Shown: positions 1-7,175, counted from the first letter of the stretch. The stretch: 12,478 nt of DNA from an uncultured Propionibacteriaceae bacterium (GCA_937859105.1 CALMAD010000322.1:1-12478); one strand, 5' to 3'. The notes: a model not told the origin generated them from the sequence alone. Numbers and translations are program-made.

Positions 1-12
1 GGTCTGGATCAT
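1..12 (-). CDS. Start of a further leftward gene (partial, runs off window)
   Basis: An ATG on the minus strand at 12-10 is preceded, eight bases upstream, by AGGA, a plausible ribosome binding site lying across the end of the RusA gene. Only four codons (M-I-Q-T) are visible before the window ends, so nothing can be said about its function. It would be the next member of the leftward early operon. It could also be a chance ATG. Confidence 0.35.
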
Positions 13-22
13 GGCAGATGTC

Positions 23-517
23 CTAGATGAGGGTTGGTGGGCCGCAGAGGGCCGGCGCGGCGTTGAGCATGAGGTCGAGGATCCGCCCCGGCCGGGTACC
101 GACCGGGGCGACCCAGATGATCGCGCCCGGCCGCCCGTCTGGGGCGTAGGCCTTCGCCGAGAGCGCGATCACGATGCGGGAGTCGTCGGTGTACACGCCG
201 CCGGCGTCGAGGGCATCGCCGACGGCGCGGAAGAGCTTGTCGGCGTCCCCGGCCGAGCGGGTCGTCGGCAAGGCGCGTTTGGCGGCCGAGGCGGGTCTGG
301 GGACGAGGGCGAGGACGCCGACGATCACGCCGGCGTCCCCACCATCCGGCAAACGCCCGGCGAGCTGCGTCGCGGCCTCCGTGAGGGTTTTGCGCCAGCG
401 TCGGCGTTCGCCGGTCTTGTCGTCCTCGACCAGCTGGTGACGCCCGCCGCCGCGGCCGACGCACTTCATCGAGCCCTTCGGTTGCGGGACGCCGGCGACG
501 CGTAGCTGGAGGATCAT
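23..517 (-). CDS. RusA-like Holliday junction resolvase
   Basis: Predicted RusA-family endodeoxyribonuclease (164 aa), which in this family cuts Holliday junctions as a dimer during phage recombination and replication. It opens with a beta strand and a 'GVPQPKGSMKC' segment like the usual RusA N-terminus. The acidic metal-binding region is clear: D91, D93 and K94 followed by D101, then 'VYTDD' with D111 and D112, matching the family pattern of a DxDN-like motif, a mid-helix Asp and a terminal DD. The length is slightly above the usual 120-140 aa, with extra residues at the C-terminus. The ATG at 517 was chosen because it overlaps the upstream stop by four bases (ATGA), whereas the longer frame to 748 runs antiparallel through the neighbouring gene. 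It probably acts with the RecT/exonuclease pair encoded upstream in the same operon. Confidence 0.85.
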   Translation of the reverse strand: MILQLRVAGVPQPKGSMKCVGRGGGRHQLVEDDKTGERRRWRKTLTEAATQLAGRLPDGGDAGVIVGVLALVPRPASAAKRALPTTRSAGDADKLFRAVGDALDAGGVYTDDSRIVIALSAKAYAPDGRPGAIIWVAPVGTRPGRILDLMLNAAPALCGPPTLI

Positions 518-849
518 GCCGTCTCGCCCCGGATCGTGTGGGCCTGCTGTTCGCGCTCGGCCTCGATGGCGCGTGCGAGCCCGAGACCGACGGCGCGGAC
601 GGCTGCTGTGACACGGCTGACGACGACGGCCAGGGCCGACCAGCCCGATGGCGCCAGCCTGATCGGGGGGACGGCGGCGAGGAACTCGCGCCGACGGCGT
701 CGGATCGCCCTTCCGGTGCGTCGGCGCAGCGTGCTGGCGGGCGCCCACCGGTACCGCTTGGGCCAGCGGGCGGACGGTAGCCAGTAGGCGGTGGCGTGGG
801 CGTACAGGTCAGGCCCGAACCGGGCCTTCCGCGGGTCGTGGCGCGGCAC
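514..849 (-). CDS. Hypothetical basic protein
   Basis: A 111-aa protein I do not recognise. It is strongly basic in the middle (an Arg-rich run around residues 40-55) and has one moderately hydrophobic stretch around residues 69-90 that could be an amphipathic helix or a weak membrane segment. The start is inferred to be the GTG at 849, one base after the stop of the preceding gene. The same frame stays open upstream to 1023 but runs inside the DUF3846-like gene, so the longer version is unlikely. It is coupled to the RusA gene through an ATGA overlap. No function is assigned; an alternative is an accessory DNA-binding protein, judged only from its charge. Confidence 0.65.
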   Translation of the reverse strand: MPRHDPRKARFGPDLYAHATAYWLPSARWPKRYRWAPASTLRRRTGRAIRRRRREFLAAVPPIRLAPSGWSALAVVVSRVTAAVRAVGLGLARAIEAEREQQAHTIRGETA

Positions 850-850
850 C

Positions 851-1450
851 TCAGAGGCCTTTGTCGAGGAGCCAGCGGATCCGGGCAACCATGTCCGGCG
901 GGAGGATATCGTCGGCGAGCATCTGCGCCGCGTAGGAGCGTCCGAGGTCCTCGGCCGTCTGGTGGAGCAACGACACCAGCAGCGAAACTTCGTGCAGCTG
1001 CAGCTCCTGCGTGCCAGCGGCACGCGAGTACATGCGATCGCCGTCGCGGTAGATGAACACCGCCATGACCCCGTTGAGGGCCTCGTACATCTCGACGGCG
1101 GAGCGTATCTCTTCCCGGCCCAAAGCCAGCTCGATGGCCCGCATCACGAGCTTGCGGTGCTCCGTGGTGAGGTCGGTGACATCGCCGTCGGCCGTCGCAG
1201 TGACGGCGAGGATGTCACCGACGAGCGCCTGTCCGTAGAGCGTGTTGGAGACGCGGTGGTTCGCGCCGGCCCCCCGGAGGAGGCCGTTGCCATCGATGAG
1301 CAGCGTGACGCCGGGCACCGTCGACGGCACGCGCGCGATGACCTCAGCGCCGAGCAACGCGCGCAGCTCGGAGTGATTGACGCCATCGACGGGCGGGTCG
1401 ACGTCGACCACGCGGTTGATCGGATTGGCAGGGATCAGGAGAGCTCTCAC
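851..1450 (-). CDS. DUF3846-like phage protein
   Basis: A 199-aa protein starting at GTG 1450 (GTGA overlap with the upstream stop). Its N-terminal half, roughly residues 1-105, resembles the DUF3846 family common in actinophages: 'MRALLIPAN', then a segment around 'LLGAEVIARV', a strand ending in an 'IDGNGLL' turn, an 'ANHRVSN' motif and 'LVGDILAVTAT'. The role of DUF3846 proteins is not known to me. The C-terminal half, residues 110-199, is predicted mostly helical and is not recognised; it is longer than a stand-alone DUF3846 protein would need, so it may be a second domain. It sits mid-operon between two hypotheticals. Confidence 0.75.
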   Translation of the reverse strand: MRALLIPANPINRVVDVDPPVDGVNHSELRALLGAEVIARVPSTVPGVTLLIDGNGLLRGAGANHRVSNTLYGQALVGDILAVTATADGDVTDLTTEHRKLVMRAIELALGREEIRSAVEMYEALNGVMAVFIYRDGDRMYSRAAGTQELQLHEVSLLVSLLHQTAEDLGRSYAAQMLADDILPPDMVARIRWLLDKGL

Positions 1451-1755
1451 GACGGGGTCTCGCTTTCGAGGATGAGGTGGTGGTGAAGGACGGCACGGAC
1501 CTCGGCCGCGGCGGCATCCAGCGCGGCCGTCCGGGGCCTGGTGTCGAGATCACGGGGGTCGCCGGGATAGAGGCGGTCGCCGGACCAGTCGAGGAGGGCC
1601 TCGACGGCATCGACCAGCCCCGGGAAGTGGGCACGGCGGTCGAGGGTGCGCTCGTTCGCGAGACCGTGGCGGTCCAGCTCGTGGCGGTGCCAGAGCCAGG
1701 CGCGCAGGTCGGTGTCGATCTGGGTGTCGGTGAGGTCTGCTACGGGCTCGGGCAT
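1447..1755 (-). CDS. Hypothetical protein
   Basis: A 102-aa protein, mostly helical and acidic with several His residues ('WHRHELDRH' near residue 30, 'HHH' near the C-terminus). I do not recognise the family. The ATG at 1755 is chosen because it gives a 16-base overlap with the preceding gene's end; the longer in-frame start at 1836 would overlap that gene's Cys-rich region far more deeply. Its stop overlaps the next gene's GTG by four bases, so it is very probably co-translated with the DUF3846-like gene. Confidence 0.65.
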   Translation of the reverse strand: MPEPVADLTDTQIDTDLRAWLWHRHELDRHGLANERTLDRRAHFPGLVDAVEALLDWSGDRLYPGDPRDLDTRPRTAALDAAAAEVRAVLHHHLILESETPS

Positions 1756-2075
1756 CGCACGACCTGCCCGTCCTGGATGGTGGCGCAGGCGCTGCACAGG
1801 ACCGGATCGTTCTCCGACGTGGTGACCCAGGAGCACACGGGGTCGCAGGCCTCCGAGTCGCTACAGCCGCATGCGGCGCACTCCGGCCAGAGCCCGACGC
1901 TCTGGAGCTTGGTGCAGAGCCTTGCGAACTCGGCCTCGACCGTCGCCCACCAGCGATCGAACTCCGCCTCCACAGCCGAGGTCAGCTGCTCAAGCGGGAC
2001 GTCGGTGAAACGGTCGTTGAGGGTCGGGTCGTAGTGGTGGCGGATCTCGTCGAGGGTCGGGACGTGCTCACTCAT
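1740..2075 (-). CDS. Cys-rich (zinc-finger-like) phage protein
   Basis: A 111-aa protein. The N-terminal half is a helical acidic segment; the C-terminal half carries a Cys cluster: 'CAACGCSDSEAC', then 'CSWV', then 'LCSAC'. This C-x2-C-x-C ... C ... CxW ... C-x2-C pattern with the 'GCSWV' and 'LCSAC' signatures recurs in small actinophage early proteins and looks like a zinc-binding module. Function unknown; a nucleic acid or protein contact role would be typical but is inference. The start ATG at 2075 overlaps the end of the upstream 166-aa gene by eight bases. Confidence 0.75.
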   Translation of the reverse strand: MSEHVPTLDEIRHHYDPTLNDRFTDVPLEQLTSAVEAEFDRWWATVEAEFARLCTKLQSVGLWPECAACGCSDSEACDPVCSWVTTSENDPVLCSACATIQDGQVVRCPSP

Positions 2076-2568
2076 CGTCGTAGTCCTGGCCGTCGAACAC
2101 GTACACGTCGGCCTCGGGGTCGGGCACGAGCGCCAGGTGGGCGGGCTCGTCGCCGTCGGACATCGCGACGACGCGCTCGTCCGGGGACATGCCCATCAGC
2201 ATCTCCGCGGCGGCGACGTCGGCCTTCACCATGCGCTCGTCGTCGATCTCCTCGACGTCCCCGGTCGGCGCGAGCAGCGAGGTGATCGGGAGGGCGGCGC
2301 GGCCGGTGCGGCGCTCGTACAACTCGGCCGCGAGGGTGGTGATCTGCGTCGGCACCGTGGTCACGGGGCCGATCGGCTCGATCCGGCGGACCTCGACCCG
2401 CGGGACCTCCTCACCGGTCTCGATGTCCGCGGTCTTCGTCGTCGGCACGATCCACGCCAGGCACAGGATCGGCGTCGCGTCGATACACAGCCGATCGTGG
2501 AGGCCGTCGAGGCCGTTGATCTCCGCGTCTCCGGGGAGCTTGCTGGAGAGCTTGATGGTTGCGCTCAT
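2068..2568 (-). CDS. Hypothetical protein Z (intact copy)
   Basis: A 166-aa hypothetical protein, called Z here. It begins MSATIKLSSK, has a central strand-rich region (about residues 25-75, including 'VPRVEVRRIEPIG') and an acidic C-terminal third ending in 'VYVFDGQDYDDE'. I do not recognise a named family. The first 145 codons lie in the 872-bp duplicated segment and are identical to those of the chimeric gene upstream; the last 21 codons are outside it and are unique, so this is the complete ancestral version. The start ATG at 2568 overlaps the preceding gene's stop as ATGA. Confidence 0.75.
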   Translation of the reverse strand: MSATIKLSSKLPGDAEINGLDGLHDRLCIDATPILCLAWIVPTTKTADIETGEEVPRVEVRRIEPIGPVTTVPTQITTLAAELYERRTGRAALPITSLLAPTGDVEEIDDERMVKADVAAAEMLMGMSPDERVVAMSDGDEPAHLALVPDPEADVYVFDGQDYDDE

Positions 2569-2792
2569 GGGATGAGTCCTTCCTGAAGGGTGCTGTCCGG
2601 ACGTGCGCCGGACGGGGTGCGGGCCGGCGATTTGCCGGTCTCCGCCTGGTAGGTGGCGATCGCATGCTTGATCGCCGTCGGGGATTGGGGATCGACGCGG
2701 AGGATGCGGGCCTCGAGGGCGATCCGTCGGGTGGCTTCGTGCCAGCCCGCGACGGAGATCAGCCAGTCGCGGGCGTGGGTGTAGCGATCCAT
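2565..2792 (-). CDS. Hypothetical protein Y, copy 1
   Basis: A 75-aa protein starting 'MDRYTHARDWLISVAGWHEA', helical, with several Arg and Ala residues and a Pro/Ser-rich tail. I do not recognise it. It lies wholly inside the 872-bp direct repeat and is identical to copy 2 at 3437-3664, so its dose is doubled. The start codon lies six bases after the upstream stop and its own stop overlaps the Z start (ATGA). Being short and embedded in a tightly packed operon, it is supported mainly by the arrangement and by codon use. Confidence 0.7.
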   Translation of the reverse strand: MDRYTHARDWLISVAGWHEATRRIALEARILRVDPQSPTAIKHAIATYQAETGKSPARTPSGARPDSTLQEGLIP

Positions 2793-2798
2793 GGCGGT

Positions 2799-3440
2799 CT
2801 AGGGCTCGACACCGAGGGCCGTGGCGATCGCGCGGACGGTCGGGCAGGGCCACTCGACGCCGTACTCGCCGTGCGTGCCGCACGTGGAGCAGCAGTGGGC
2901 ACGCTCGCCGTAGTCGTACGGGGCCGGGTCGCCGAAGTAGCCCTGCGAGGCACCCTCGTCGCGGTGCTCGGCGAGCACGGCCTCGATCGCGTCGAGCGCG
3001 AGCGGCAGGTGGGCGGGCTCGTCGCCGTCGGACATCGCGACGACGCGCTCGTCCGGGGACATGCCCATCAGCATCTCCGCGGCGGCGACGTCGGCCTTCA
3101 CCATGCGCTCGTCGTCGATCTCCTCGACGTCCCCGGTCGGCGCGAGCAGCGAGGTGATCGGGAGGGCGGCGCGGCCGGTGCGGCGCTCGTACAACTCGGC
3201 CGCGAGGGTGGTGATCTGCGTCGGCACCGTGGTCACGGGGCCGATCGGCTCGATCCGGCGGACCTCGACCCGCGGGACCTCCTCACCGGTCTCGATGTCC
3301 GCGGTCTTCGTCGTCGGCACGATCCACGCCAGGCACAGGATCGGCGTCGCGTCGATACACAGCCGATCGTGGAGGCCGTCGAGGCCGTTGATCTCCGCGT
3401 CTCCGGGGAGCTTGCTGGAGAGCTTGATGGTTGCGCTCAT
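2799..3440 (-). CDS. Chimeric gene: front of Z fused in frame to tail of X
   Basis: A 213-aa reading frame created by the tandem duplication. Residues 1-145 equal the first 145 residues of protein Z; residues 146-213 equal the last 68 residues of protein X, including the Cys cluster 'HCCSTCGTHGEYGVEWPC' and the 'PTVRAIATALGVEP' end. The joint lies at 3006-3008, where the two sources share CTG on the coding strand. The repeat unit (872) is not a multiple of three, yet the two parent genes happen to meet in frame, so no stop interrupts the fusion. It keeps the ATGA coupling of Z at its start and the six-base spacing to gene Y at its end, so it should be translated. Whether the product folds or does anything is unknown. 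Confidence 0.7.
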   Translation of the reverse strand: MSATIKLSSKLPGDAEINGLDGLHDRLCIDATPILCLAWIVPTTKTADIETGEEVPRVEVRRIEPIGPVTTVPTQITTLAAELYERRTGRAALPITSLLAPTGDVEEIDDERMVKADVAAAEMLMGMSPDERVVAMSDGDEPAHLPLALDAIEAVLAEHRDEGASQGYFGDPAPYDYGERAHCCSTCGTHGEYGVEWPCPTVRAIATALGVEP

Positions 3441-3664
3441 GGGATGAGTCCTTCCTGAAGGGTGCTGTCCGGACGTGCGCCGGACGGGGTGCGGGCCGGC
3501 GATTTGCCGGTCTCCGCCTGGTAGGTGGCGATCGCATGCTTGATCGCCGTCGGGGATTGGGGATCGACGCGGAGGATGCGGGCCTCGAGGGCGATCCGTC
3601 GGGTGGCTTCGTGCCAGCCCGCGACGGAGATCAGCCAGTCGCGGGCGTGGGTGTAGCGATCCAT
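3437..3664 (-). CDS. Hypothetical protein Y, copy 2
   Basis: Identical in sequence to the 75-aa protein at 2565-2792. It is the copy nearest to the intact upstream gene X, starting six bases after the X stop, which is the presumed ancestral spacing. Its stop overlaps the start of the chimeric gene (ATGA). No recognisable domain; function unknown. Confidence 0.7.
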   Translation of the reverse strand: MDRYTHARDWLISVAGWHEATRRIALEARILRVDPQSPTAIKHAIATYQAETGKSPARTPSGARPDSTLQEGLIP

Positions 3665-3670
3665 GGCGGT

Positions 3671-4084
3671 CTAGGGCTCGACACCGAGGGCCGTGGCGAT
3701 CGCGCGGACGGTCGGGCAGGGCCACTCGACGCCGTACTCGCCGTGCGTGCCGCACGTGGAGCAGCAGTGGGCACGCTCGCCGTAGTCGTACGGGGCCGGG
3801 TCGCCGAAGTAGCCCTGCGAGGCACCCTCGTCGCGGTGCTCGGCGAGCACGGCCTCGATCGCGTCGAGCGCGAGCGGCAGCGCCGACCGCCCATCAGCGA
3901 TCAAGGCCGCGTCCCAGGCTGCGTAGAAGCCTCTGGTCAGCGCCAGGGCTTCGCGGGCGTCCTCGGCGTCGTGCGGGAGGACGCAGTTGCCCGTGACGCC
4001 GGAGTACTCCGCGATCCAGGGCGCCTCGGTGCTGTTCTCGAGGATCTCGCGCCGCTGCGCGATCCACTCGGCGAGCCCGGCCAT
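3671..4084 (-). CDS. Hypothetical protein X with WPCPTVR tail (intact copy)
   Basis: A 137-aa protein (GTG at 4087 is an alternative start one codon earlier). The N-terminal two thirds are helical ('WIAQRREILEN', then 'LALDAIEAVLAEH'). The C-terminus has 'HCCSTCGTHGEYGVEWPC' followed by 'PTVRAIATALGVEP'. A Cys pair followed by a 'WPCPTVRA' end is a recurring signature of actinophage early hypothetical proteins, probably metal-binding, role unknown. The last 68 codons lie in the duplicated block and reappear in the chimeric gene. The ATG at 4084 shares a base with the upstream stop (TGATG). It is the ancestral full-length form because its N-terminal half lies outside the repeat. Confidence 0.75.
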   Translation of the reverse strand: MAGLAEWIAQRREILENSTEAPWIAEYSGVTGNCVLPHDAEDAREALALTRGFYAAWDAALIADGRSALPLALDAIEAVLAEHRDEGASQGYFGDPAPYDYGERAHCCSTCGTHGEYGVEWPCPTVRAIATALGVEP

Positions 4085-4551
4085 CACGCCCCCTCAGGGG
4101 CCGGGGTGCAGTCCTCACCGAGGAGATGCAGGCCCGCGGACCAATCGTCCGACCCGCAGCGCGGGCACCCGACAGGCGGGCAGGCGCAGCCAGCGCAGTG
4201 GACCTCCGCGTCGATCACGCCGTCGTCGGGGTCGAGGACGGCGCGGAGCTGGGCGACCTCGCCGACCAGGGCCAGCGTCGCGTGGACCTGCGCAGCGGCG
4301 AGGTGGTAGGCATCGGTCGGCATCCGAGGCGACGCCGGCGAGGTCGTGGCCGCGAACTCGAGGCGCTGCCTCGCCAGCTCCGCCTGGCCCTCCAGATGCG
4401 TCCCCTGGCAGGCATAGAGCGCTCGCAGTTCGCCGTCGACCGCGGCGAGCGCGGCCCGCATCGGCCCGGACGTGTCCATCCCGCGGTACCGGGTCGCGCC
4501 CGCGTAGGCGGCCTGGGCCTTCCTCGCGATGTCGTCAGCGAGGTCACCCAT
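4084..4551 (-). CDS. Cys-rich hypothetical protein
   Basis: A 155-aa protein. Residues 1-110 are mainly helical, Ala-rich and possibly coiled ('RAALAAVDGELRALYA', 'AAAQVHATLALVGEVAQLRAVL'). Near the C-terminus is a zinc-ribbon-like set of cysteines in 'CAGCACPPVGCPRCGSDDW'. I do not recognise the family. The start ATG at 4551 overlaps the end of the RecT gene by eight bases; the longer in-frame start at 4629 would lie deep inside RecT. Position directly after RecT suggests, but does not prove, a role in DNA metabolism. Confidence 0.7.
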   Translation of the reverse strand: MGDLADDIARKAQAAYAGATRYRGMDTSGPMRAALAAVDGELRALYACQGTHLEGQAELARQRLEFAATTSPASPRMPTDAYHLAAAQVHATLALVGEVAQLRAVLDPDDGVIDAEVHCAGCACPPVGCPRCGSDDWSAGLHLLGEDCTPAPEGA

Positions 4552-5611
4552 GACTGGTCTCCTCATCGATCTTCCGCTGGTCGATCTGTGCCTGCAACGC
4601 CCGGATATCTCTGGCCTTGCCCAGCTCATCGGCCAGCGCCGACAGCTCCTGAGCAGTCAGGTCGTTTGTCGACGCCACCGCGCGGCCGACGACCTCCCCG
4701 GTGAGGTAGAGCCGCTCCTCGCGCTGCGCGACCTTGAGCCGGTCCCACTGCATGATCACGTAGGTCGTGACCTTCCGGCGCTGTTCATCGACCGTGACTT
4801 CTCCGGTGTGCTCATCGATGACCTCGGCATCGACGACCTCGGTCGCCGGCGCGGTCTCCGCCGCGGCCGGGGGCGCGGGCGGCGGGGCGGTGGCGGTCTT
4901 CGGGGCAGGCCGGGTCATCCGCTGACGCGGTGCAGGTGCAGCGGTTGCGCGATTCTCAACCGGCTCCGAGGGCCGTCGACGCCCGACGCTGGCAACCGGC
5001 CCGGACTCCACCTCACCAGGAGCAGGCGCCGCGACCTGCGCGACCTCGACGACATCGCCGCCCAACGTCGACAGCTCCTCCGCTACCCCCAGGCCCTTGA
5101 TCACGTCCGCGAAGTGCATCTTCGCCAGCCGCCCCGACGCCCGGGCCAGCAGCATGTCCGCCGGCCGCGACTTGTAGTTCGGGTTCTTCGCCGCATCGCC
5201 GGCCTTCACGGCCTCGGCCATCGAGTAGGACGCCGTGACCCACTCGTCATCACCGCGCCGGCGGCCCTTGATCACACAGCGGGTCTCGGTCATCTCGGTG
5301 ACGCGGATCTCGTGCCCGGACGCCTGGATCATGGCGCGCATCGTCTCGGCGTACATCCCCGCCCGGCCCTGGATCACGTGGACCGACCCGAGCGCCGTCA
5401 TCGGCGGCAACCCGAGCTCCCGGCCGAACAGGATCGCGGCCGCGGTCTTCGGCACGGAGTTCCGCAGCGATGTCGGCACAAACTCCGTCCCGCAGATCTT
5501 CTCCGCCAGGTCAGCGACAGCGGGCAGCATCGGCGCCCACGAGTCGGTATCCCGCCCCTGGGCGGTGGTGGTGGTGTCGGGGACGCTGGGTCCCCACTTC
5601 TCGATGGTCAT
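4544..5611 (-). CDS. RecT-family single-strand annealing protein
   Basis: Predicted RecT-like recombinase (355 aa), which in the family binds single-stranded DNA and anneals it to complementary strands during phage recombination. Residues about 35-185 form the RecT core, with the actinophage-type signatures 'FVPTSLRNSVPKTAAAILFG', 'LGLPPMTALGSVHVIQGRAG', 'PADMLLARASGRLAKMHFAD' and 'VIKGLGVAEEL'. A long Pro/Ala-rich, probably disordered linker follows (about 190-260), then a charged helical tail (about 265-355) of unknown role. The total is longer than a minimal RecT core because of that tail. The start ATG at 5611 overlaps the exonuclease stop (ATGA) and has AAGGAG six bases upstream. The pair forms a RecE/RecT-type module. 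Confidence 0.93.
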   Translation of the reverse strand: MTIEKWGPSVPDTTTTAQGRDTDSWAPMLPAVADLAEKICGTEFVPTSLRNSVPKTAAAILFGRELGLPPMTALGSVHVIQGRAGMYAETMRAMIQASGHEIRVTEMTETRCVIKGRRRGDDEWVTASYSMAEAVKAGDAAKNPNYKSRPADMLLARASGRLAKMHFADVIKGLGVAEELSTLGGDVVEVAQVAAPAPGEVESGPVASVGRRRPSEPVENRATAAPAPRQRMTRPAPKTATAPPPAPPAAAETAPATEVVDAEVIDEHTGEVTVDEQRRKVTTYVIMQWDRLKVAQREERLYLTGEVVGRAVASTNDLTAQELSALADELGKARDIRALQAQIDQRKIDEETSHG

Positions 5612-6450
5612 CGTGTCTCCTTGATTGGGTAGTCCTCGGGGTATGCGGGGGCGCCGATGGTTCTCAGCGCGTCTTCGTCGTCACGGTTCTTCCAGGAGGT
5701 GCGGCGCACCCACCGGTCGTAGACCTCGGCCATGAACAGGAACGTGTCGTAGGTCTCGGCGTCGCCCTGCACGGGCCGGAACTCGACCGACGACTCATGC
5801 AGGTGCGCGACCCACGTCTCATCTACGGCCGGGACGGGGATCTGGCGGTCTTCGGTGCGGACGCCGCCGCGCGGGCCTGTGACCTGCTCCTGCACGATCC
5901 CGAGGTCGCAGTACCGGTACGCGGCGAGCTGGAGGGCGACCTCGTCGTAGACGCCCTTACCGGTCTTCAAATCGAGCAGGATCGTGCCGAGCCGCGGCGA
6001 GTAGGCGATCGCATCCAGGGTGCCGGCGTACCGGTAGGCGGTGTTCGCGACCGGCATCTCCGTGTGCAGGACCTCCAGGTCCCAGGCGTCGAGGAACCGG
6101 GCGTAGGCCTCCACCCACGACACCAACTCTGCCGGGATCTCATTGGTGGGGATCTGCTCCCCGCGGGAGATCCGGTCACCGAGTGCGTGGACGCGGTTGC
6201 CCTGGACGACGGCGCGCCGGTTCGTGGCGTAGCGGGCCTTCGTGAGCCGCTCAATCCGATCCGCTGACCGGAGCGTCGACAGCTCGGCCCAGTGGTCGTC
6301 GGCGTAGGCGGCGGTCTCGCGCGCGGCCCAGTCCAGCAGGGCAGGCTTGTCCAGGATCCCGATGATGGTGGTGACGCCGGGAACCTTGGCGCCGTCGATC
6401 GTGTACGAGTGACCCTTCCCGTGGTTCCGGCGGGTAAAGCGCGTGGCCAT
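5608..6450 (-). CDS. RecE-like Cas4/RecB-family exonuclease
   Basis: Predicted PD-(D/E)XK nuclease (280 aa) that would resect double-stranded DNA ends to feed the adjacent RecT annealing protein. The N-terminus 'PGVTTIIGILDKPALLDWAA' is the typical opening of actinophage Cas4-like exonucleases. H88 lies in an early helix; D146 in 'AGTLDAIAY', and D160 and K162 in 'LLDLKTGKG', form the catalytic core; 'EVALQLAAYRY' supplies the downstream Q and Y of the RecB/Cas4 motif. I see no C-terminal Cys cluster, so the iron-sulphur cluster of true Cas4 appears absent. The ATG at 6450 abuts the upstream stop as TGATG. Confidence 0.9.
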   Translation of the reverse strand: MATRFTRRNHGKGHSYTIDGAKVPGVTTIIGILDKPALLDWAARETAAYADDHWAELSTLRSADRIERLTKARYATNRRAVVQGNRVHALGDRISRGEQIPTNEIPAELVSWVEAYARFLDAWDLEVLHTEMPVANTAYRYAGTLDAIAYSPRLGTILLDLKTGKGVYDEVALQLAAYRYCDLGIVQEQVTGPRGGVRTEDRQIPVPAVDETWVAHLHESSVEFRPVQGDAETYDTFLFMAEVYDRWVRRTSWKNRDDEDALRTIGAPAYPEDYPIKETR

Positions 6451-6764
6451 CAGAACGGCACCTGGTCGGGGCCGACCAGCTCGGTCCGGATCGCCGCCTG
6501 AGTCACCTGGGCCAGACGCGCAGCCTGGTTCTCCCTCGACCGCTGATCCCAGCCGATCTCATCCGCCGCGGGGATCGGCGCGCGGCCGGTCTCCTTCACA
6601 CCGAACGCTGCCGCGACAACCTCGAGGAGCTGCCGCAGCTCGCCTTCCTCGAGGTGCCGGTGCGTGGAGGTGGCGATGAGCGCGACGCCGTCCTCGTCGA
6701 GCCGCACGTCGTAGCCGTGACACGACCAGGTGATCGTCCGCGGCGTGATCTTCTTACGCCCCAT
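6450..6764 (-). CDS. Hypothetical protein
   Basis: A 104-aa protein with a basic start (MGRKKITPRT), a short strand-rich region ('WSCHGYDVRLDEDGVALIA') and helices after it. I do not recognise a named family. The ATG at 6764 has a strong ribosome binding site, AAGGAGG, about nine bases upstream, which fixes the start even though it lies inside the end of the preceding gene (11-base overlap). It is directly before the exonuclease and shares a base with its start codon. Confidence 0.75.
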   Translation of the reverse strand: MGRKKITPRTITWSCHGYDVRLDEDGVALIATSTHRHLEEGELRQLLEVVAAAFGVKETGRAPIPAADEIGWDQRSRENQAARLAQVTQAAIRTELVGPDQVPF

Positions 6765-6984
6765 TTGTCGCCACCTCCTTCACAGTCTCGGTGAGCTCGG
6801 TGAGCAGGATCTGGCGGGCCTTGGCGAGCGCGTCAGCGGCCTTGTCGAGAGCGATGTCGAGGGCCGTGGAGGTGCGTGAGCGGGGGAGCTCCAGCCGCAC
6901 AAGGTTCAGGAGGTACATCGCCTCGTGGAGCTGGGAGTCGGACTCCTCGAGGTGGCCGATGAATGTCTCGTCGGCGTCGGTCAT
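6754..6984 (-). CDS. Hypothetical helical protein
   Basis: A 76-aa protein predicted almost entirely helical, with heptad-like spacing of Leu/Ile/Ala between residues 15 and 70, so a small coiled-coil or helical-bundle protein is plausible. No family recognised. The ATG at 6984 has a GAAAGGA ribosome binding site and overlaps the upstream stop (ATGA); the longer frame to 7098 would run through the whole preceding small gene and is rejected. Ends with TAA inside the next gene. Confidence 0.7.
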   Translation of the reverse strand: MTDADETFIGHLEESDSQLHEAMYLLNLVRLELPRSRTSTALDIALDKAADALAKARQILLTELTETVKEVATNGA

Positions 6985-7175
6985 GGCTGGTCCTTTCGTG
7001 GGTGGTTGTGCCGTGCGCAGGGGCACGGCGCCTGGATGGTTGAGCGGCCCTTGCCGCCCGTGGTCTTGTCGGCCCAGACGGTGATCTCGCCCGGGCACGG
7101 ATACGGATGGTCGACGGCATGCCCGCAGAAGCTGCAGTTCGGGCCGGCGGGATCAGCGTTCGTCGCGGGCGCCAC
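6981..7175 (-). CDS. Small Cys-rich protein
   Basis: A 64-aa protein starting at GTG 7175. It holds 'CSFCGHAVDHPYPC' and, after a Gly/Thr linker, 'CPCARHNH', giving two Cys pairs plus nearby His residues, in keeping with a zinc-ribbon-like fold. The role is unknown. It overlaps the preceding gene by 23 bases and the next gene by four (ATGA). One of four consecutive small genes encoding Cys-rich or helical proteins between the ParB-like and exonuclease genes. Confidence 0.65.
   Translation of the reverse strand: MAPATNADPAGPNCSFCGHAVDHPYPCPGEITVWADKTTGGKGRSTIQAPCPCARHNHPRKDQP

Larger units (their letters stand above)
2134..3880. repeat. 872-bp perfect tandem direct duplication
   Basis: Positions 2134-3005 are repeated head to tail at 3006-3877 with offset 872; the match continues three more bases (CAG at 3006-3008 and 3878-3880). 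By eye I find no mismatch between copies. The left edge is next to a near match (2127-2132 match at the same offset, 2133 differs), so the junction shows short imperfect microhomology, as in an illegitimate recombination or replication-slippage duplication. Each unit holds the first 145 codons of Z, all of Y and the last 68 codons of X. The identity means it is very recent, under gene conversion, or an assembly artefact. Confidence 0.95.

Noticed and set aside
2068..2883. Longer start (2883) for protein Z
   Set aside because: The extra N-terminal residues are Arg-rich shadow translation of gene Y and the X tail in another frame; the ATGA-coupled ATG at 2568 is better.
2559..3458. Long open frame on the plus strand (299 codons), with a similar one at 3431-4309
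   Set aside because: It runs antisense to the overlapping, coupled genes X, Y and Z; it is Arg/Gly/Val-rich as expected of a shadow frame in GC-rich DNA and has no motif.
2134..3880. Insertion sequence or transposon as the cause of the repeat
   Set aside because: The repeat contains only ordinary operon genes, with no transposase and no terminal inverted repeats; the short junction homology fits simple tandem duplication.
4529..5632. 367-codon open frame on the plus strand
   Set aside because: It is a shadow of the RecT gene, whose family motifs are clear, and has low-complexity Arg/Leu/Gly composition.
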